A stretch of DNA of 64,000 nt from Amycolatopsis iheyensis (GCF_024703995.1 NZ_JAMXQV010000022.1:1-64000); one strand, 5' to 3'; shown: positions 34,154 to 42,659, counted from the stretch's first letter. The notes: generated from the letters alone by a model not told the origin. A program made the numbers and translations.

Positions 34154-34218
34154 GGCCGCTCCTTCTTCGAGGTGGTTCTTGTCCCCGAGGACGAACGGGT
34201 GGGGCCGGACTCGACAGG

Positions 34219-34581
34219 TCAGCCGGTACGCGGGTGGTGGGCGTGCTCCCCCGCCGGAATCTCCCGGTCCACGTGCTCCGCATGGTGCAGTGCCTGCGCC
34301 AACAGGCCACGCACATGGTTGTCCGCCGCCGAGTAGTACACGAATGTTCCCTCTCGGCGGCCCTTCACCAGGCCCGCCAGCCGCAGCTTCGCCAGGTGCT
34401 GGCTCACCGCCGTCGGGGCCGCGCCCGCCAGTTGCGCCAGGCACGCCACCGACGACTCGCCCTGCAGCAACGCCCACAGCACCTTGATGCGGGTCGGGTC
34501 GGCGAGGAGGCGGAACGACTCCGCCGCCAGGTGGACCTGCTCTTCCGTCGGCATGTCGAAGTCCGGCAGCGACTCGTGCAT
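34219..34581 (-). CDS. ArsR/SmtB family metal-sensing repressor (CzrA/NmtR type)
   Basis: A 120-residue winged-helix repressor: ADPTRIKVLWALLQGESSVACLAQLAGAAPTAVSQHLAKLRLAGLV. The C-terminal helix carries Asp87-x-His89 and His100-x2-His103, exactly the alpha-5 metal site of CzrA, SmtB and NmtR, which sense Zn, Co or Ni. There is no alpha-3 Cys pair as in ArsR or CadC. Extra His residues at both termini (His2; EHAHH) recall NmtR. It is divergent from a CDF efflux gene with a strong dyad between them, so metal binding should release repression of efflux. Confidence 0.9.
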   Translation of the reverse strand: MHESLPDFDMPTEEQVHLAAESFRLLADPTRIKVLWALLQGESSVACLAQLAGAAPTAVSQHLAKLRLAGLVKGRREGTFVYYSAADNHVRGLLAQALHHAEHVDREIPAGEHAHHPRTG

Positions 34582-34603
34582 GCGTATGACCTTACTACTT
34601 GCG

Positions 34604-34625
34604 TATCTGCGTGTGTGCGCAGATA
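34604..34625. promoter_or_regulatory. ArsR-type operator between arsR and the CDF gene
   Basis: TATCTGCG-TGTGTG-CGCAGATA, a perfect 8-6-8 inverted repeat in the 52-bp divergent interval, eight bases before the ATG of the efflux gene. It overlaps the expected promoter and start region of both genes and is the obvious target of the repressor. Confidence 0.8.
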
Positions 34626-34633
34626 GTCAACCC

Positions 34634-35563
34634 ATGCATGGACACGGCCACCACACCCTCGAGACCAGCCGGCGCGGCGTCCGGGCGCTCGCCTGGTCCT
34701 TCGCCGCGCTGTTCGGGACCGCTCTCGCGCAGCTCGCGCTCGTGCTGGTCACCGGGTCGGTCGCGCTGCTCGGCGACACCATCCACAACTTCGCCGACGC
34801 GCTCACCGCCGTCCCGCTCGGCGCCGCCTTCCTGCTCGGGCGCCGGGCCGCCACCCGGCGCTACACCTATGGGCTCGGGCGCGCCGAAGACCTCGCCGGG
34901 GTGGCCGTCGTGCTCGTCGTGGCCGCTTCGGCCCTGGCCGTCGGGTACGAGTCCGTCGTGCGGCTGCTCGACCCGCGGCCCGTCGGCCACCTGTGGGTCG
35001 TCGCGGCAGCCGGCGTGATCGGCTTCGCCGGCAACGAGCTCGTCGCCCGCTACCGGATCAAGGCCGGGCGCGAGATCGGCTCGGCCGCCCTGGTCGCCGA
35101 CGGCGTGCACGCCCGGACCGACGGCTTCACCTCGCTCGCGGTCGTCCTCGGCGCGGCCGGGGTCGCGCTCGGGTTCCCCGCCGCGGACCCGATCGTCGGG
35201 CTCGGGATCACGGTCGCGATCCTGTTCGTCCTGCGTGACGCGGCGAAGGAGGTGTTCCGGCGGCTGCTCGACGCCGTCGACCCGGCGTCGGTCGAGCTGG
35301 CCGAGCGCACCGCGCGTGCGGTCGGCGGCGTGCTCGGCACTCGCGACCTGCGGATGCGCTGGATCGGCCACCAGCTGCGGGCCGAGCTGGCGGTGACCGT
35401 CGCGGCGGAGCTGACCGTCGGGCAGGCGCACGCCCTCGCGCACGACGTCGAACACCGGTTGCTGCACGAGATCCCGCGCCTGACGGCGGTGGTGGTCCAC
35501 ACCGAGCCGGCGACCGGCGCGGACCAGGCGCACGAACGGGTCAGTTCGGGGCATCACGCGTGA
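34634..35563 (+). CDS. Cation diffusion facilitator (CDF) metal efflux protein
   Basis: A 309-residue CDF transporter. Six helices carry the metal-binding motifs GDTIHNFADAL in helix 2 and DGVHARTDGF in helix 5 (HxxxD pattern), followed by a cytoplasmic domain. The N-terminus MHGHGHH and the last residues GHH add His. It should export Zn, Co or Ni in exchange for protons, under the divergent ArsR-type sensor. The last codons lie within a 21-bp tandem repeat shared with the end of the convergent MFS gene (overlap 23 bp). Confidence 0.9.
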   Translation: MHGHGHHTLETSRRGVRALAWSFAALFGTALAQLALVLVTGSVALLGDTIHNFADALTAVPLGAAFLLGRRAATRRYTYGLGRAEDLAGVAVVLVVAASALAVGYESVVRLLDPRPVGHLWVVAAAGVIGFAGNELVARYRIKAGREIGSAALVADGVHARTDGFTSLAVVLGAAGVALGFPAADPIVGLGITVAILFVLRDAAKEVFRRLLDAVDPASVELAERTARAVGGVLGTRDLRMRWIGHQLRAELAVTVAAELTVGQAHALAHDVEHRLLHEIPRLTAVVVHTEPATGADQAHERVSSGHHA

Positions 35564-36779
35564 TTGGCCGGGCATCACGTGTGATTGGGGAGGCATCACT
35601 CGTGATTGGGGAGGCATCACGGGCGGCCGCTCGCCAGATCGTGGCCGCGGCCACCGCCGTCAGCGTGGCCAAGCCGCCGGAGATCGCTATTGCCGCCGCC
35701 GGGCTCACCTGCTCGGCCAGCAGGCCCGCGCCCACGATCGCCACGCCCTGGGAACTGTAGAGGCACGTGCTCAGGCGGCCCATCACCGTTCCGCGGCGGT
35801 CGTCCGGGATCAGGTCGACCACCGCGGCCTGCAGGCGGATCAGGTACACCGTCGACAGGCCGCCCGACAACGCCCAGAACGCCGCCGCCCACCACGGGCC
35901 CGGCAGCAGCGGGCACACCAGCAGCGGCAGGCCCGCCAGCGCCGCCGGGACGGCGACCGACCGCGGTGGCGTCCGGGGCTTCGCCGCCGTGCGGGCCGCC
36001 CACCAGCCGCCCAGCACGCTGCCGACCGGGTCCGCCGCCATCAGGACCCCGACCCCCACCGAGCCGACGCCGGCCGACGCCGCGTACGGCGCCGCCAAGC
36101 CTTCCGGCACCACCAGGAACCCGATGAGCGCCGCGAACGCGTAGACGGCGACCAGCACCGGGCCCACCTCCGCGGCCGGACCGGGCGAGCGCGTGGCCCG
36201 TGCCGCCGGGCGGGGCCGGACGACCAGCGCGACCACCGCCGCGCTGGTCAGGAACGTCGCCGCGTTGGCCAGCAGCGCCACGGCCGGCCCGGTCGCCGTC
36301 ACCAGGACGCCGCCGAGCCCGAACCCGGCCACCTGCACCGCCTGGGTGGTGATCTGACGCAGGCCCATGCCCGCCTGGAACAACGGGCCGGGCAGGACGT
36401 CGGGCAGCAGCGCCAGCTGCGCGGCCTTGAACGGCGCCGCCGCCAGCGTCAGCACGCCGATCAGCGCCCACAGCAACCACAACGGCAGCCCCGGCACGGC
36501 CATCGCGGCGGCGAGCAGCCCGCGCACGACGTCGGTCGTGATGATGACCGCGCGCCGCGGGTACCGGTCGGCGAGCCCCGACAGCAGCACCCCGCCGAGC
36601 ACGGCCGGGACGAACGTCAGCGCGTAGGTCAGCGCGGTCAGCGCCGCCGAGTTCGTCCGCGCGAAGACGACCAGCGCCAGCGCGACCCGCGCGATCTGGT
36701 CGCCGCCCACCGACAGCCCTTCGGCCAGCCACAACGCCCGGAACTCCCGGACGCGCAGCACGCCACCGAAGCCCGCCAT
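35541..36779 (-). CDS. MFS transporter with short C-terminal repeats
   Basis: A 412-residue, 12-helix major facilitator (MFS_3/enterobactin-exporter-like): FRALWLAEGLSVGGDQIARVALALVVF at the N-terminus and the loop SGLADRYPRRAVII. The start is put at ATG 36779, eight bases after GGGG; ATG 36785 and GTG 36788 are alternatives. The C-terminus ends in heptad-like copies DASPITS/DASPITR/DARPITR/DAPN encoded by a 21-bp tandem repeat. Substrate unknown. Confidence 0.8.
   Translation of the reverse strand: MAGFGGVLRVREFRALWLAEGLSVGGDQIARVALALVVFARTNSAALTALTYALTFVPAVLGGVLLSGLADRYPRRAVIITTDVVRGLLAAAMAVPGLPLWLLWALIGVLTLAAAPFKAAQLALLPDVLPGPLFQAGMGLRQITTQAVQVAGFGLGGVLVTATGPAVALLANAATFLTSAAVVALVVRPRPAARATRSPGPAAEVGPVLVAVYAFAALIGFLVVPEGLAAPYAASAGVGSVGVGVLMAADPVGSVLGGWWAARTAAKPRTPPRSVAVPAALAGLPLLVCPLLPGPWWAAAFWALSGGLSTVYLIRLQAAVVDLIPDDRRGTVMGRLSTCLYSSQGVAIVGAGLLAEQVSPAAAIAISGGLATLTAVAAATIWRAAARDASPITSDASPITRDARPITRDAPN
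35551..35623. repeat. 21-bp tandem repeat, 3.5 copies, at the ends of two convergent genes
   Basis: Three full units start at 35551, 35572 and 35593 (GCATCACgcGTGATTGG type) with a partial one at 35614. Each unit carries an ATCAC..GTGAT dyad; the first is the perfect palindrome ATCACGCGTGAT. The repeat encodes the last residues of the CDF protein on one strand and the DAxPITx repeats at the end of the MFS protein on the other. It could also form the bidirectional terminator. Confidence 0.85.
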
Positions 36780-36834
36780 CCGCATCACCCCGCACGAAGC
36801 ACGCGCGCGACGGCCCGGCGGTTTAGCCGCGAGC

Positions 36835-38034
36835 TCAGCAGACGGGCTGCTCCACCGGGTCCGGGTCCGGCTTCGGGCTCAGCACCCCGGCGAACACCGC
36901 CGCCAGCACGCACAGCACCACCGGCACCGCGAACGTCACGTTCAGCGGCATCCACCGCGTCAGCCCGCCGATGAGCGCCGGGCCCGCCAGCAAGCCCACG
37001 TACCCCAGCCCGACCACGCGGGCCATCAGCGCGCCCGATGCCCGCGTGTCCAGGTTGCCCGCCGCGGTGAACAGCTGTGGGACGCCGCCCGACAGGCCGA
37101 GTCCGAACAGCGCCCAGCCCACCAACGACAGCGGCACCCAGGGCGCCGCCGCGGCCGTCGTCAGGCCGACCGCCGCCAGCGCCGCGCCGTAGCGGACGAT
37201 CGCCGCCGGGCCGGCCCAGGCCGCGACGCGGTCGGTCAGGAAGCGGCCCGTCGTCATCGCCACCGCGAACGCGCCGTACGCCAGCGCCGCCGTCGAGGCC
37301 GAGGTGCCCAGCACCTTCTCCATGTGCAGTGCGGCCCAGTCGTTCGCCACGCCCTCCGACAGCATCAGCGCCAACGCGAGCAGCCCGAGCAGCCAGACCA
37401 CGCGGCCCGGCGTCCGGCGGCGGACCACCGGCTCCGGCTCGGCCGCCGAAACCTCGGCCGGCGCTTCCGACGGTTCCATCAAGAACCGTGCCGACGCAAG
37501 GGAAAGCACCACGCACAGCAGCCCGGTGCAGACCAGCGTGACGCCGGTGGCCACGCCCGCGCCGAGCGTCGCCGCGCCGATGACCGCCGCGAACGCGCCG
37601 CCGATCGACCACATCGCGTGGAAGGCCGCCATGATCGGGCGCGGGTAGGCCCGCTCCACCACGACCGCGTGGGCGTTCATCCCGACGTCGATCGCGCCGT
37701 TGCCGAAGCCGAACAGGATCAGCGAAAGCCCCAGCGTCCACCAGGAGCTCGCGAAACCCGGGGCACACAACGCCAGCCCGAGCAGCACACCCGCCGCCGG
37801 GACGAGCCGGCGGTGGCCGAGCTTGTCCACCAGCGGGCCGGACACCTGCATGCCGGCGAACGCCGCGCCGCCCAGCACCAGCAGCAGCGCGCCCAGCGTG
37901 CTGTGCGAAATGCCGGTCGCGCGCTCGATGCTCGGGATGTGCACCACCCACATGCCCATCGCGAACCCGTTGAGGGCGAAGAACATGAAGGTCGCGAACC
38001 GGGCGGCACGCGGGCGGGGCGGGGCGGTCGTCAT
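36835..38034 (-). CDS. MFS transporter (sugar/drug-type), operon with DeoR regulator
   Basis: A 399-residue MFS protein beginning AARFATFMFFALNGFAMGMWVVHIPSIERATGISHSTLG and containing the loop QVSGPLVDKLGHRRLV and VGMNAHAVVVERAYPRPIMAAFHAMWSIGG, a pattern typical of actinobacterial MFS proteins near FucP/YbjJ (YbjJ-like). Its ATG overlaps the stop of the DeoR-family gene (ATGA), so the two are cotranscribed, suggesting a sugar-phosphate-related signal controls transport. Confidence 0.82.
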   Translation of the reverse strand: MTTAPPRPRAARFATFMFFALNGFAMGMWVVHIPSIERATGISHSTLGALLLVLGGAAFAGMQVSGPLVDKLGHRRLVPAAGVLLGLALCAPGFASSWWTLGLSLILFGFGNGAIDVGMNAHAVVVERAYPRPIMAAFHAMWSIGGAFAAVIGAATLGAGVATGVTLVCTGLLCVVLSLASARFLMEPSEAPAEVSAAEPEPVVRRRTPGRVVWLLGLLALALMLSEGVANDWAALHMEKVLGTSASTAALAYGAFAVAMTTGRFLTDRVAAWAGPAAIVRYGAALAAVGLTTAAAAPWVPLSLVGWALFGLGLSGGVPQLFTAAGNLDTRASGALMARVVGLGYVGLLAGPALIGGLTRWMPLNVTFAVPVVLCVLAAVFAGVLSPKPDPDPVEQPVC

Positions 38035-38807
38035 CGGTTCTCCAAAGGGACGGCGACGTGCACGAGCACACCACGGTCGGCCAGCGCGCCGCGCTGGTCC
38101 TCGGGTGCGCCCGGGTCGGTGATCACTACGTCCGCGCGGTCGGCGGAACAGACGTGGGCGAGCGCGGCCCGGCGCCACTTGGCGCCGTCGGCGAGCACGA
38201 TCGCCCGGGCCGCGACGTCGAGGGCCGTCCGCTTGACTTCGGCGTCGCCGAGGTCGAAGGCCATGAGACCGGCGTCGAGGCCGAACGCGCACGGGCTCAG
38301 CACGGCGACGTCGAAGCGCAGCGCCCGCAGCGACGCGACGGTCAGCGGGCCCACCAGGGCCTGCTCCCCCGGCCGCGGCTCGCCGCCGGGCAGCAGCAGC
38401 CTGACGTCGGGATCGTCGGCCAGCTCGGCCGCCGCGTGCAGCGAAAGCGGCATCACGGTGACCGCGCGCCCGCGCAGCAGCCGCGCCAGCTCCAGCGCGG
38501 TGGTGCCGCTGTCGAGGACGATCGTCTCGCCGTCGCGGATCAGCTCGGCCGCCGCCGCGGCGATGGCCCGCTTGGCGGCGATCGCGGCCGTCGCGCGCGC
38601 GGCGAACGGCGGCTCGATGCCCGAGGGCGCCGCGGGCACGGCTCCGCCGTGCACCCGGCGCAGCACGCCGCGCGAGGCCAGCTGGTCGAGGTCGCGGCGC
38701 ACGGTCATCTCGGACGCCCCGGTCGCCGAGGCCAGCTCGGCGACGCCCACTTGGTCGGCGTCGCGCAACCGCTCCACGATCACCCGTTGCCGCTCCGCGC
38801 TCTTCAC
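38031..38807 (-). CDS. DeoR/GlpR family transcriptional regulator
   Basis: A 258-residue regulator: N-terminal HTH AERQRVIVERLRDADQVGVAELASATGASEMTVRRDLDQLASRGVLRRVHGGAV (the DeoR signature) and C-terminal phosphosugar-binding DeoRC domain (DGETIVLDSGTTALELARLL, VLADGAKWRRAALAHVCSADRADVVITD). Start GTG at 38807. Divergent to a TetR gene; a long inverted repeat in the interval is the likely operator. Confidence 0.87.
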   Translation of the reverse strand: MKSAERQRVIVERLRDADQVGVAELASATGASEMTVRRDLDQLASRGVLRRVHGGAVPAAPSGIEPPFAARATAAIAAKRAIAAAAAELIRDGETIVLDSGTTALELARLLRGRAVTVMPLSLHAAAELADDPDVRLLLPGGEPRPGEQALVGPLTVASLRALRFDVAVLSPCAFGLDAGLMAFDLGDAEVKRTALDVAARAIVLADGAKWRRAALAHVCSADRADVVITDPGAPEDQRGALADRGVLVHVAVPLENR

Positions 38808-38833
38808 CCCGCGATGCTCGCAAGCGCCGCACA

Positions 38834-38877
38834 TTCGCACAACCGATTTGTTCGTCCACTCACGTCGATTGTGCGAA
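38834..38877. promoter_or_regulatory. Inverted repeat between deoR-type and tetR-type genes
   Basis: TTCGCACAA at 38834-38842 and TTGTGCGAA at 38869-38877 are perfect nine-base inverted arms separated by 26 bases. The similarity extends inward (accGA/tCGat) with a mismatch. Widely spaced arms of this sort suit DeoR-type tetramers or two dimers; either neighbouring regulator may bind. Confidence 0.55.
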
Positions 38878-38930
38878 CGGCCGCTGCGGCATGATGGTCC
38901 CGTGCACGCCGCCGAGACCACCGCGACCCC

Positions 38931-39518
38931 GTGACCGGGGGCTACCTGAAGGGCCGGATCCGCCGCGAGGACATCATCACGGCGGCGGCCTCGGCCTACG
39001 GCGAGCTCGGTTACCACGGCTCGTCGCTGCGCGAGATCGCCAAGCGCGTGGGGATTTCGCACGCCGGGCTGCTGTACTACTTCCCCACCAAGGAAGCCCT
39101 GCTCGCCGCGGTGCTCGAGCGGCGCGACGCCGAGGACTCCGAGCGCGAGCAGCTGACCGTGCCGCCCGGGCTCGACGTCCTGCGCCACTTCGTCGCGCTC
39201 GCCGAGCACAACGTCCGCCACCCCGGGATCGTCGACCTCTACTCGCGGCTGGCGGCCGAGGCGGTGTCCCCGGACCACCCGGCGCACGCGTACTTCGAGC
39301 GGCACTACCGGGCCGCCCGCGAAGGCGTGCACGAGTCGTTCGAAGCCCTCGCCGCGCGCGGAGAGCTGCGGGAGGGCGTCGACCCCGCGATGGCGTCGCT
39401 GACGTTCATCGCGCTGATGGACGGCCTGCAGGTCCAGTGGCTGACCGTGCCCGGCGACGTGGACCTCGTCGGCTCGCTGCGGTTTTGCCTGCAGAACCTG
39501 CTCACCGTCCCGCTCTAG
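38931..39518 (+). CDS. TetR family transcriptional regulator
   Basis: A 195-residue TetR protein: HTH GRIRREDIITAAASAYGELGYHGSSLREIAKRVGISHAGLLYYFPTKEALLAAVLERRD, then the C-terminal ligand domain. Start GTG 38931. The protein ends converging on the Gfo/Idh/MocA gene (overlap four bases). The HTH style (HAGLLYYFPTKEALL) is typical of regulators in sugar or xenobiotic operons. Target unknown; the sugar isomerase/oxidoreductase operon beside it is a candidate. Confidence 0.84.
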   Translation: MTGGYLKGRIRREDIITAAASAYGELGYHGSSLREIAKRVGISHAGLLYYFPTKEALLAAVLERRDAEDSEREQLTVPPGLDVLRHFVALAEHNVRHPGIVDLYSRLAAEAVSPDHPAHAYFERHYRAAREGVHESFEALAARGELREGVDPAMASLTFIALMDGLQVQWLTVPGDVDLVGSLRFCLQNLLTVPL

Positions 39519-40618
39519 AGGGTCTTCGCGGCCGGGTCCCAGCCCGGCGGGAGCGCGGGCGGCACCTCGACGCTGCTCGTGACTTCGACGGACTGCCCAC
39601 GCGTCAAGGACTCGTCGATGGCCAGCATCGCGTCGAGCACGTGGTAGGCCAGCTCGCCGGACGCGCGTTCCGGCGTCCCGGCCCGGATGGCTCGCGCCAG
39701 CTCGAGCGTGCCGGTGCCGCGCGACGCCGAGTGCCCCTGCGGCGCCAGCTCTTCCGGCTCGGCGTGCCCGAGCAGGTGCAGCGCCGTCGAGCCGTCGAAC
39801 CGGTTGGGGTCCGGCAGCACGGCCGTGCCGAGCGTGCCGGTGAGCTCGACGAACCCGGCGCGCTTCAACGCCGAGTCGAAGCTCAGCACGAGCTGGGCGG
39901 AGCCGCCGCGCTCGAACTCGACGAGCGCGGTGACCGTGGTCGGCACCGTCACCGGGAACTCCGTCCCGGCCCGCGGCCCCGACCCGATGACGCGGGTGTC
40001 GCGCGCCCGCCCGCCGGCCCCGGTGACGCGCCGGATCGGGCCGAGCAGCTGCACCAGCGTCGTCAGGTAGTACGGGCCCATGTCGAGCAGCGGGCCGCCG
40101 CCGGCCTGGAAGAGGAACTCCGGCGCCGGGTGCCAGCTTTCCGGCCCGGGCACCTGGAACAACGCCAACGCGGTCAGCGGCCGCCCGATCCGGCCCGCGT
40201 CGACGGCCCGGCGCGCGGTCTGCAGCCCGGCGCCGAGGACGGTGTCGGGGGCGCTCGCCACGCGCAGGTTCTTCTCCCGTGCGCGATCCAGCAGCTTGCG
40301 GCCGGTCTGGCGGTCCAGCGCGAGGGGCTTCTCCGCCCAGACGTGCTTGCCCGCTTCGAGCGCGGCGAGGCCGACGTCGACGTGCGAGGCCGGGATGGTC
40401 AGGTTGACGACGATCTCGACTTCGGCGTCGTCGAGCAGCTCGGTCACCGTGCCCGAGCGCGGGACGCCGTACTCGGCCGCGCGGGCCGCGGCGCGCTCGG
40501 TGTCGAGGTCGGCGACCCGCAGCACGCGGACGTCCGGGAAGCTCGTGAGGTTCTCGAGGTAGGTGCCGCTGATGACGCCGGCGCCGACGATCCCGACGCC
40601 GACCGGCCCGCCGCTCAC
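39515..40618 (-). CDS. Gfo/Idh/MocA family oxidoreductase
   Basis: A 367-residue NAD(P)-dependent sugar or cyclitol dehydrogenase. The Rossmann motif is VGIVGAGVISGTYLENL, and the conserved EKP signature occurs in HVWAEKPLALDRQTG, followed by the alpha/beta substrate domain with GGGPLLDMGPYYL, where Asp and nearby His contact the sugar. GTG at 40618 overlaps the stop of the isomerase gene (GTGA), so the two form an operon that likely interconverts or oxidises a sugar or inositol derivative. Confidence 0.86.
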   Translation of the reverse strand: MSGGPVGVGIVGAGVISGTYLENLTSFPDVRVLRVADLDTERAAARAAEYGVPRSGTVTELLDDAEVEIVVNLTIPASHVDVGLAALEAGKHVWAEKPLALDRQTGRKLLDRAREKNLRVASAPDTVLGAGLQTARRAVDAGRIGRPLTALALFQVPGPESWHPAPEFLFQAGGGPLLDMGPYYLTTLVQLLGPIRRVTGAGGRARDTRVIGSGPRAGTEFPVTVPTTVTALVEFERGGSAQLVLSFDSALKRAGFVELTGTLGTAVLPDPNRFDGSTALHLLGHAEPEELAPQGHSASRGTGTLELARAIRAGTPERASGELAYHVLDAMLAIDESLTRGQSVEVTSSVEVPPALPPGWDPAAKTL

Positions 40619-41343
40619 CGGTTGACCAGGAACGCGTGGCTGGCGGCGACGGCCTCGAAGAGGTCCCCGTCGTAGGCGTCGAACTCGATCACGCGCAACG
40701 CGTCCGGCGCGGCGGCGAGGACGTCGGCGACCGGGACCCGGCCCTGGCCGGCGGGAACCTGGCCGGAGGCGTCGGTGGCGAGGCCGCCGTCCTTGACGTG
40801 GATCGCGCGGACGCGGTCGCCGAGCCGGCGCAGCAAAGCGGGTGCGTCCTCGCCGCCCGCGGTGGCCCAGTAGGTGTCGACCTCCAGCGCGACGGCCGGG
40901 TCGAGCTGGTCGGCGAGGACCTCGAACGCACTGCGGCCGTCGATCCGGGACTCGAGCTCCCACCAGTGGTTGTGGTAGCCGACGGCGACACCGTGTTCGG
41001 CCGCGACCTTCGCGGCGGCGTTGAGCGCGTCCGCGGTGGCGGCGATGTCGGCCGGGTCCTGCCACTGCTCCGGCTTGACCAGCGGGTCGATCACCAGCCC
41101 GATGCCGAGCTCGGCCGCCGCGGCGAAGACGGCCGCCTGGTCGGCGCCGATCAGCCGGGCGTGCGCGGTCGGCGCGGCCAGGCCGTTCGCGGGCAGGCCG
41201 GCCCGCAGGCTTTCGACGTTCTCGACGACGCCGTAGGGCTCCACCCGCGTGAAGCCGATCGCGGCGAGCCGCCGCAGGGTGTCGGCGGGATCGGCCGCGA
41301 AGGCGTCGCGGACCGAGTACAGCTGCACGGAAAGCTCGCTCAT
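40615..41343 (-). CDS. Sugar phosphate isomerase/epimerase (xylose isomerase-like TIM barrel)
   Basis: A 242-residue AP_endonuc_2-type TIM barrel: LSVQLYSVRDAFAADPADTLRRLAAIGFTRVEPYG at the start, GVAVGYHNHWWELE and ALEVDTYWATAGG and IHVKDGG giving the Glu/His/Asp metal ligands typical of inosose dehydratase/isomerase relatives. First gene of the operon with the oxidoreductase. A concentric dyad (41378-41409) lies 35 bp upstream. Confidence 0.85.
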   Translation of the reverse strand: MSELSVQLYSVRDAFAADPADTLRRLAAIGFTRVEPYGVVENVESLRAGLPANGLAAPTAHARLIGADQAAVFAAAAELGIGLVIDPLVKPEQWQDPADIAATADALNAAAKVAAEHGVAVGYHNHWWELESRIDGRSAFEVLADQLDPAVALEVDTYWATAGGEDAPALLRRLGDRVRAIHVKDGGLATDASGQVPAGQGRVPVADVLAAAPDALRVIEFDAYDGDLFEAVAASHAFLVNR

Positions 41344-41377
41344 CCCCAGCTCCAGAGGGTCACCGGTGGCACCTGAC

Positions 41378-41409
41378 CCCCAATTTCTACCACTTGGTCA
41401 AAATTGGGG
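41378..41409. promoter_or_regulatory. Concentric dyad operator upstream of the sugar isomerase operon
   Basis: CCCCAATTT (41378-41386) and AAATTGGGG (41401-41409) are perfect inverted arms, and inside them, on exactly the same centre, ACCA-CT-TGGT forms a second dyad. Two nested symmetrical elements with a shared axis suggest a protein-binding site rather than a terminator, since the flanking genes diverge here. Confidence 0.65.
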
Positions 41410-41552
41410 CCAGGGATTTCCGGGCCGGTCCACCGGACGGCGGCACGCCGGCGTGCCGGACGTCACGAGCCCGGTTGTTTTGGCGAGCGCGCGTTGGGGC
41501 AGTAACGCCATGACAGGGGGTCAGGGCCGATCCGATCCAGGAGGTGCCGGTA

Positions 41553-41735
41553 GTGGACAGGGCAGGGGACGAAGTGGACACGGGGGCCGTCGGGCCCACG
41601 ACGTCCCGTCGCGACCTGACGGAACTGTCCGAGGCCGCGCGCGACCTCGACCGGCGGATCGAGCAGCACCTCGAACGGCTGCGCCGCGAGCGCGCCGACG
41701 ACATCCCCGACCAGCGGCTACGCCCGAGCGGCTGA
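41553..41735 (+). CDS. Small charged hypothetical protein, 60 residues
   Basis: Starts at GTG 41553, eight bases after AGGAGG; an earlier in-frame GTG overlaps that ribosome site. The C-terminal half (RRDLTELSEAARDLDRRIEQHLERLRRERADD) is a predicted charged helix or coiled coil. No family recognised. Stands alone before the methyltransferase gene. Confidence 0.6.
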   Translation: MDRAGDEVDTGAVGPTTSRRDLTELSEAARDLDRRIEQHLERLRRERADDIPDQRLRPSG

Positions 41736-41813
41736 CCTCGGGTTCACCGCGCGGACGCGACCTACTACGCTGGGTGGCCCAACGCCGCCCGCCGAAGTAC
41801 TTGCGAGGTCGCC

Positions 41814-42659
41814 ATGTCCGACGCCCCGTCCCCGAGCCAGACGCCGGTGGGAGTCCACCCCGACCGGCCGAGCATCGCGCGGATCTACGACGGGTTCCTC
41901 GGCGGCAACAACTTCTACGAAGTCGACCGCGTGGTCATGGAGAAGATCCGCGGCGCGGTCCCGGAAGCGGTCGACATCGCGCGCGGCAACCGCGGCTTCC
42001 ACAACCGCGCGCTGCGGATGCTGGCGGCGCAGACCGGGATCCGGCAGTACCTCGACTGCGGGTCCGGGCTGCCGACGGCGGAGAACACGCACCAGATCGT
42101 CCAGCGCATCGACAAGGACAACACGGTCGTCTACGTCGACAACGACCCGGTGGTCCTCGCGCACGGCCGGGCGCTGCTCGTGGAGAACGACTTCACGCAC
42201 ATGGTCGAGGCGGACATCTTCAAGCCGGAGGCGGTGCTGACCCACGCGGATGTCCGGCAGCACATCGACTTCTCCGAGCCGGTCGCGCTCCTGCACGTCG
42301 GCACGATGCACCACTTCGAGGGCGACGGCGCGGTCGACGTCATGCGCGAGTACATCGACGCGCTGGCCCCGGGTTCCTACGTCGTGCTGTCGCACTTCTA
42401 CGACCCCGAGGTGCCGGAGCTGACCGCGATCGCCAAGCGCATCGAGCAGATCCTCGTGCAGGGCCCGCTCGGCGCGGGCCGGTTCCGCACCCGCGCCGAG
42501 ATCGAGTCGATGCTGCCCGGGCTGGAGATCCTGCAGCCCAACGCGACCTCGGGACCCGGCCTGGCCGTGTGCGACGAGTGGTGGCCCGACGGTCCCCGGC
42601 TCACGCCGCTGTCGGAGTCGGCGAAGTGCGTGGCCGGGATCGTCGGCGTCAAGCGTTAG
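41814..42659 (+). CDS. SAM-dependent methyltransferase, DUF574 (Methyltransf_19) family
   Basis: A 281-residue protein of the actinobacterial DUF574 family: RPSIARIYDGFLGGNNFYEVDR at the N-terminus (the usual 'ARvyDy-LGGkdnfaaDR'), the SAM site YLDCGSGLPTAENTH, VVYVDNDPVVLAHGRALL and the later WWPDGP. The family is very numerous in Streptomyces and relatives; substrates are unknown. Its end overlaps the convergent GH127 gene by four bases. Confidence 0.86.
   Translation: MSDAPSPSQTPVGVHPDRPSIARIYDGFLGGNNFYEVDRVVMEKIRGAVPEAVDIARGNRGFHNRALRMLAAQTGIRQYLDCGSGLPTAENTHQIVQRIDKDNTVVYVDNDPVVLAHGRALLVENDFTHMVEADIFKPEAVLTHADVRQHIDFSEPVALLHVGTMHHFEGDGAVDVMREYIDALAPGSYVVLSHFYDPEVPELTAIAKRIEQILVQGPLGAGRFRTRAEIESMLPGLEILQPNATSGPGLAVCDEWWPDGPRLTPLSESAKCVAGIVGVKR

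Noticed and set aside
35551..35623. 21-bp repeats considered as replication-origin iterons or CRISPR
   Set aside because: Only 3.5 direct copies without spacers, inside two coding ends, and no replication gene nearby.
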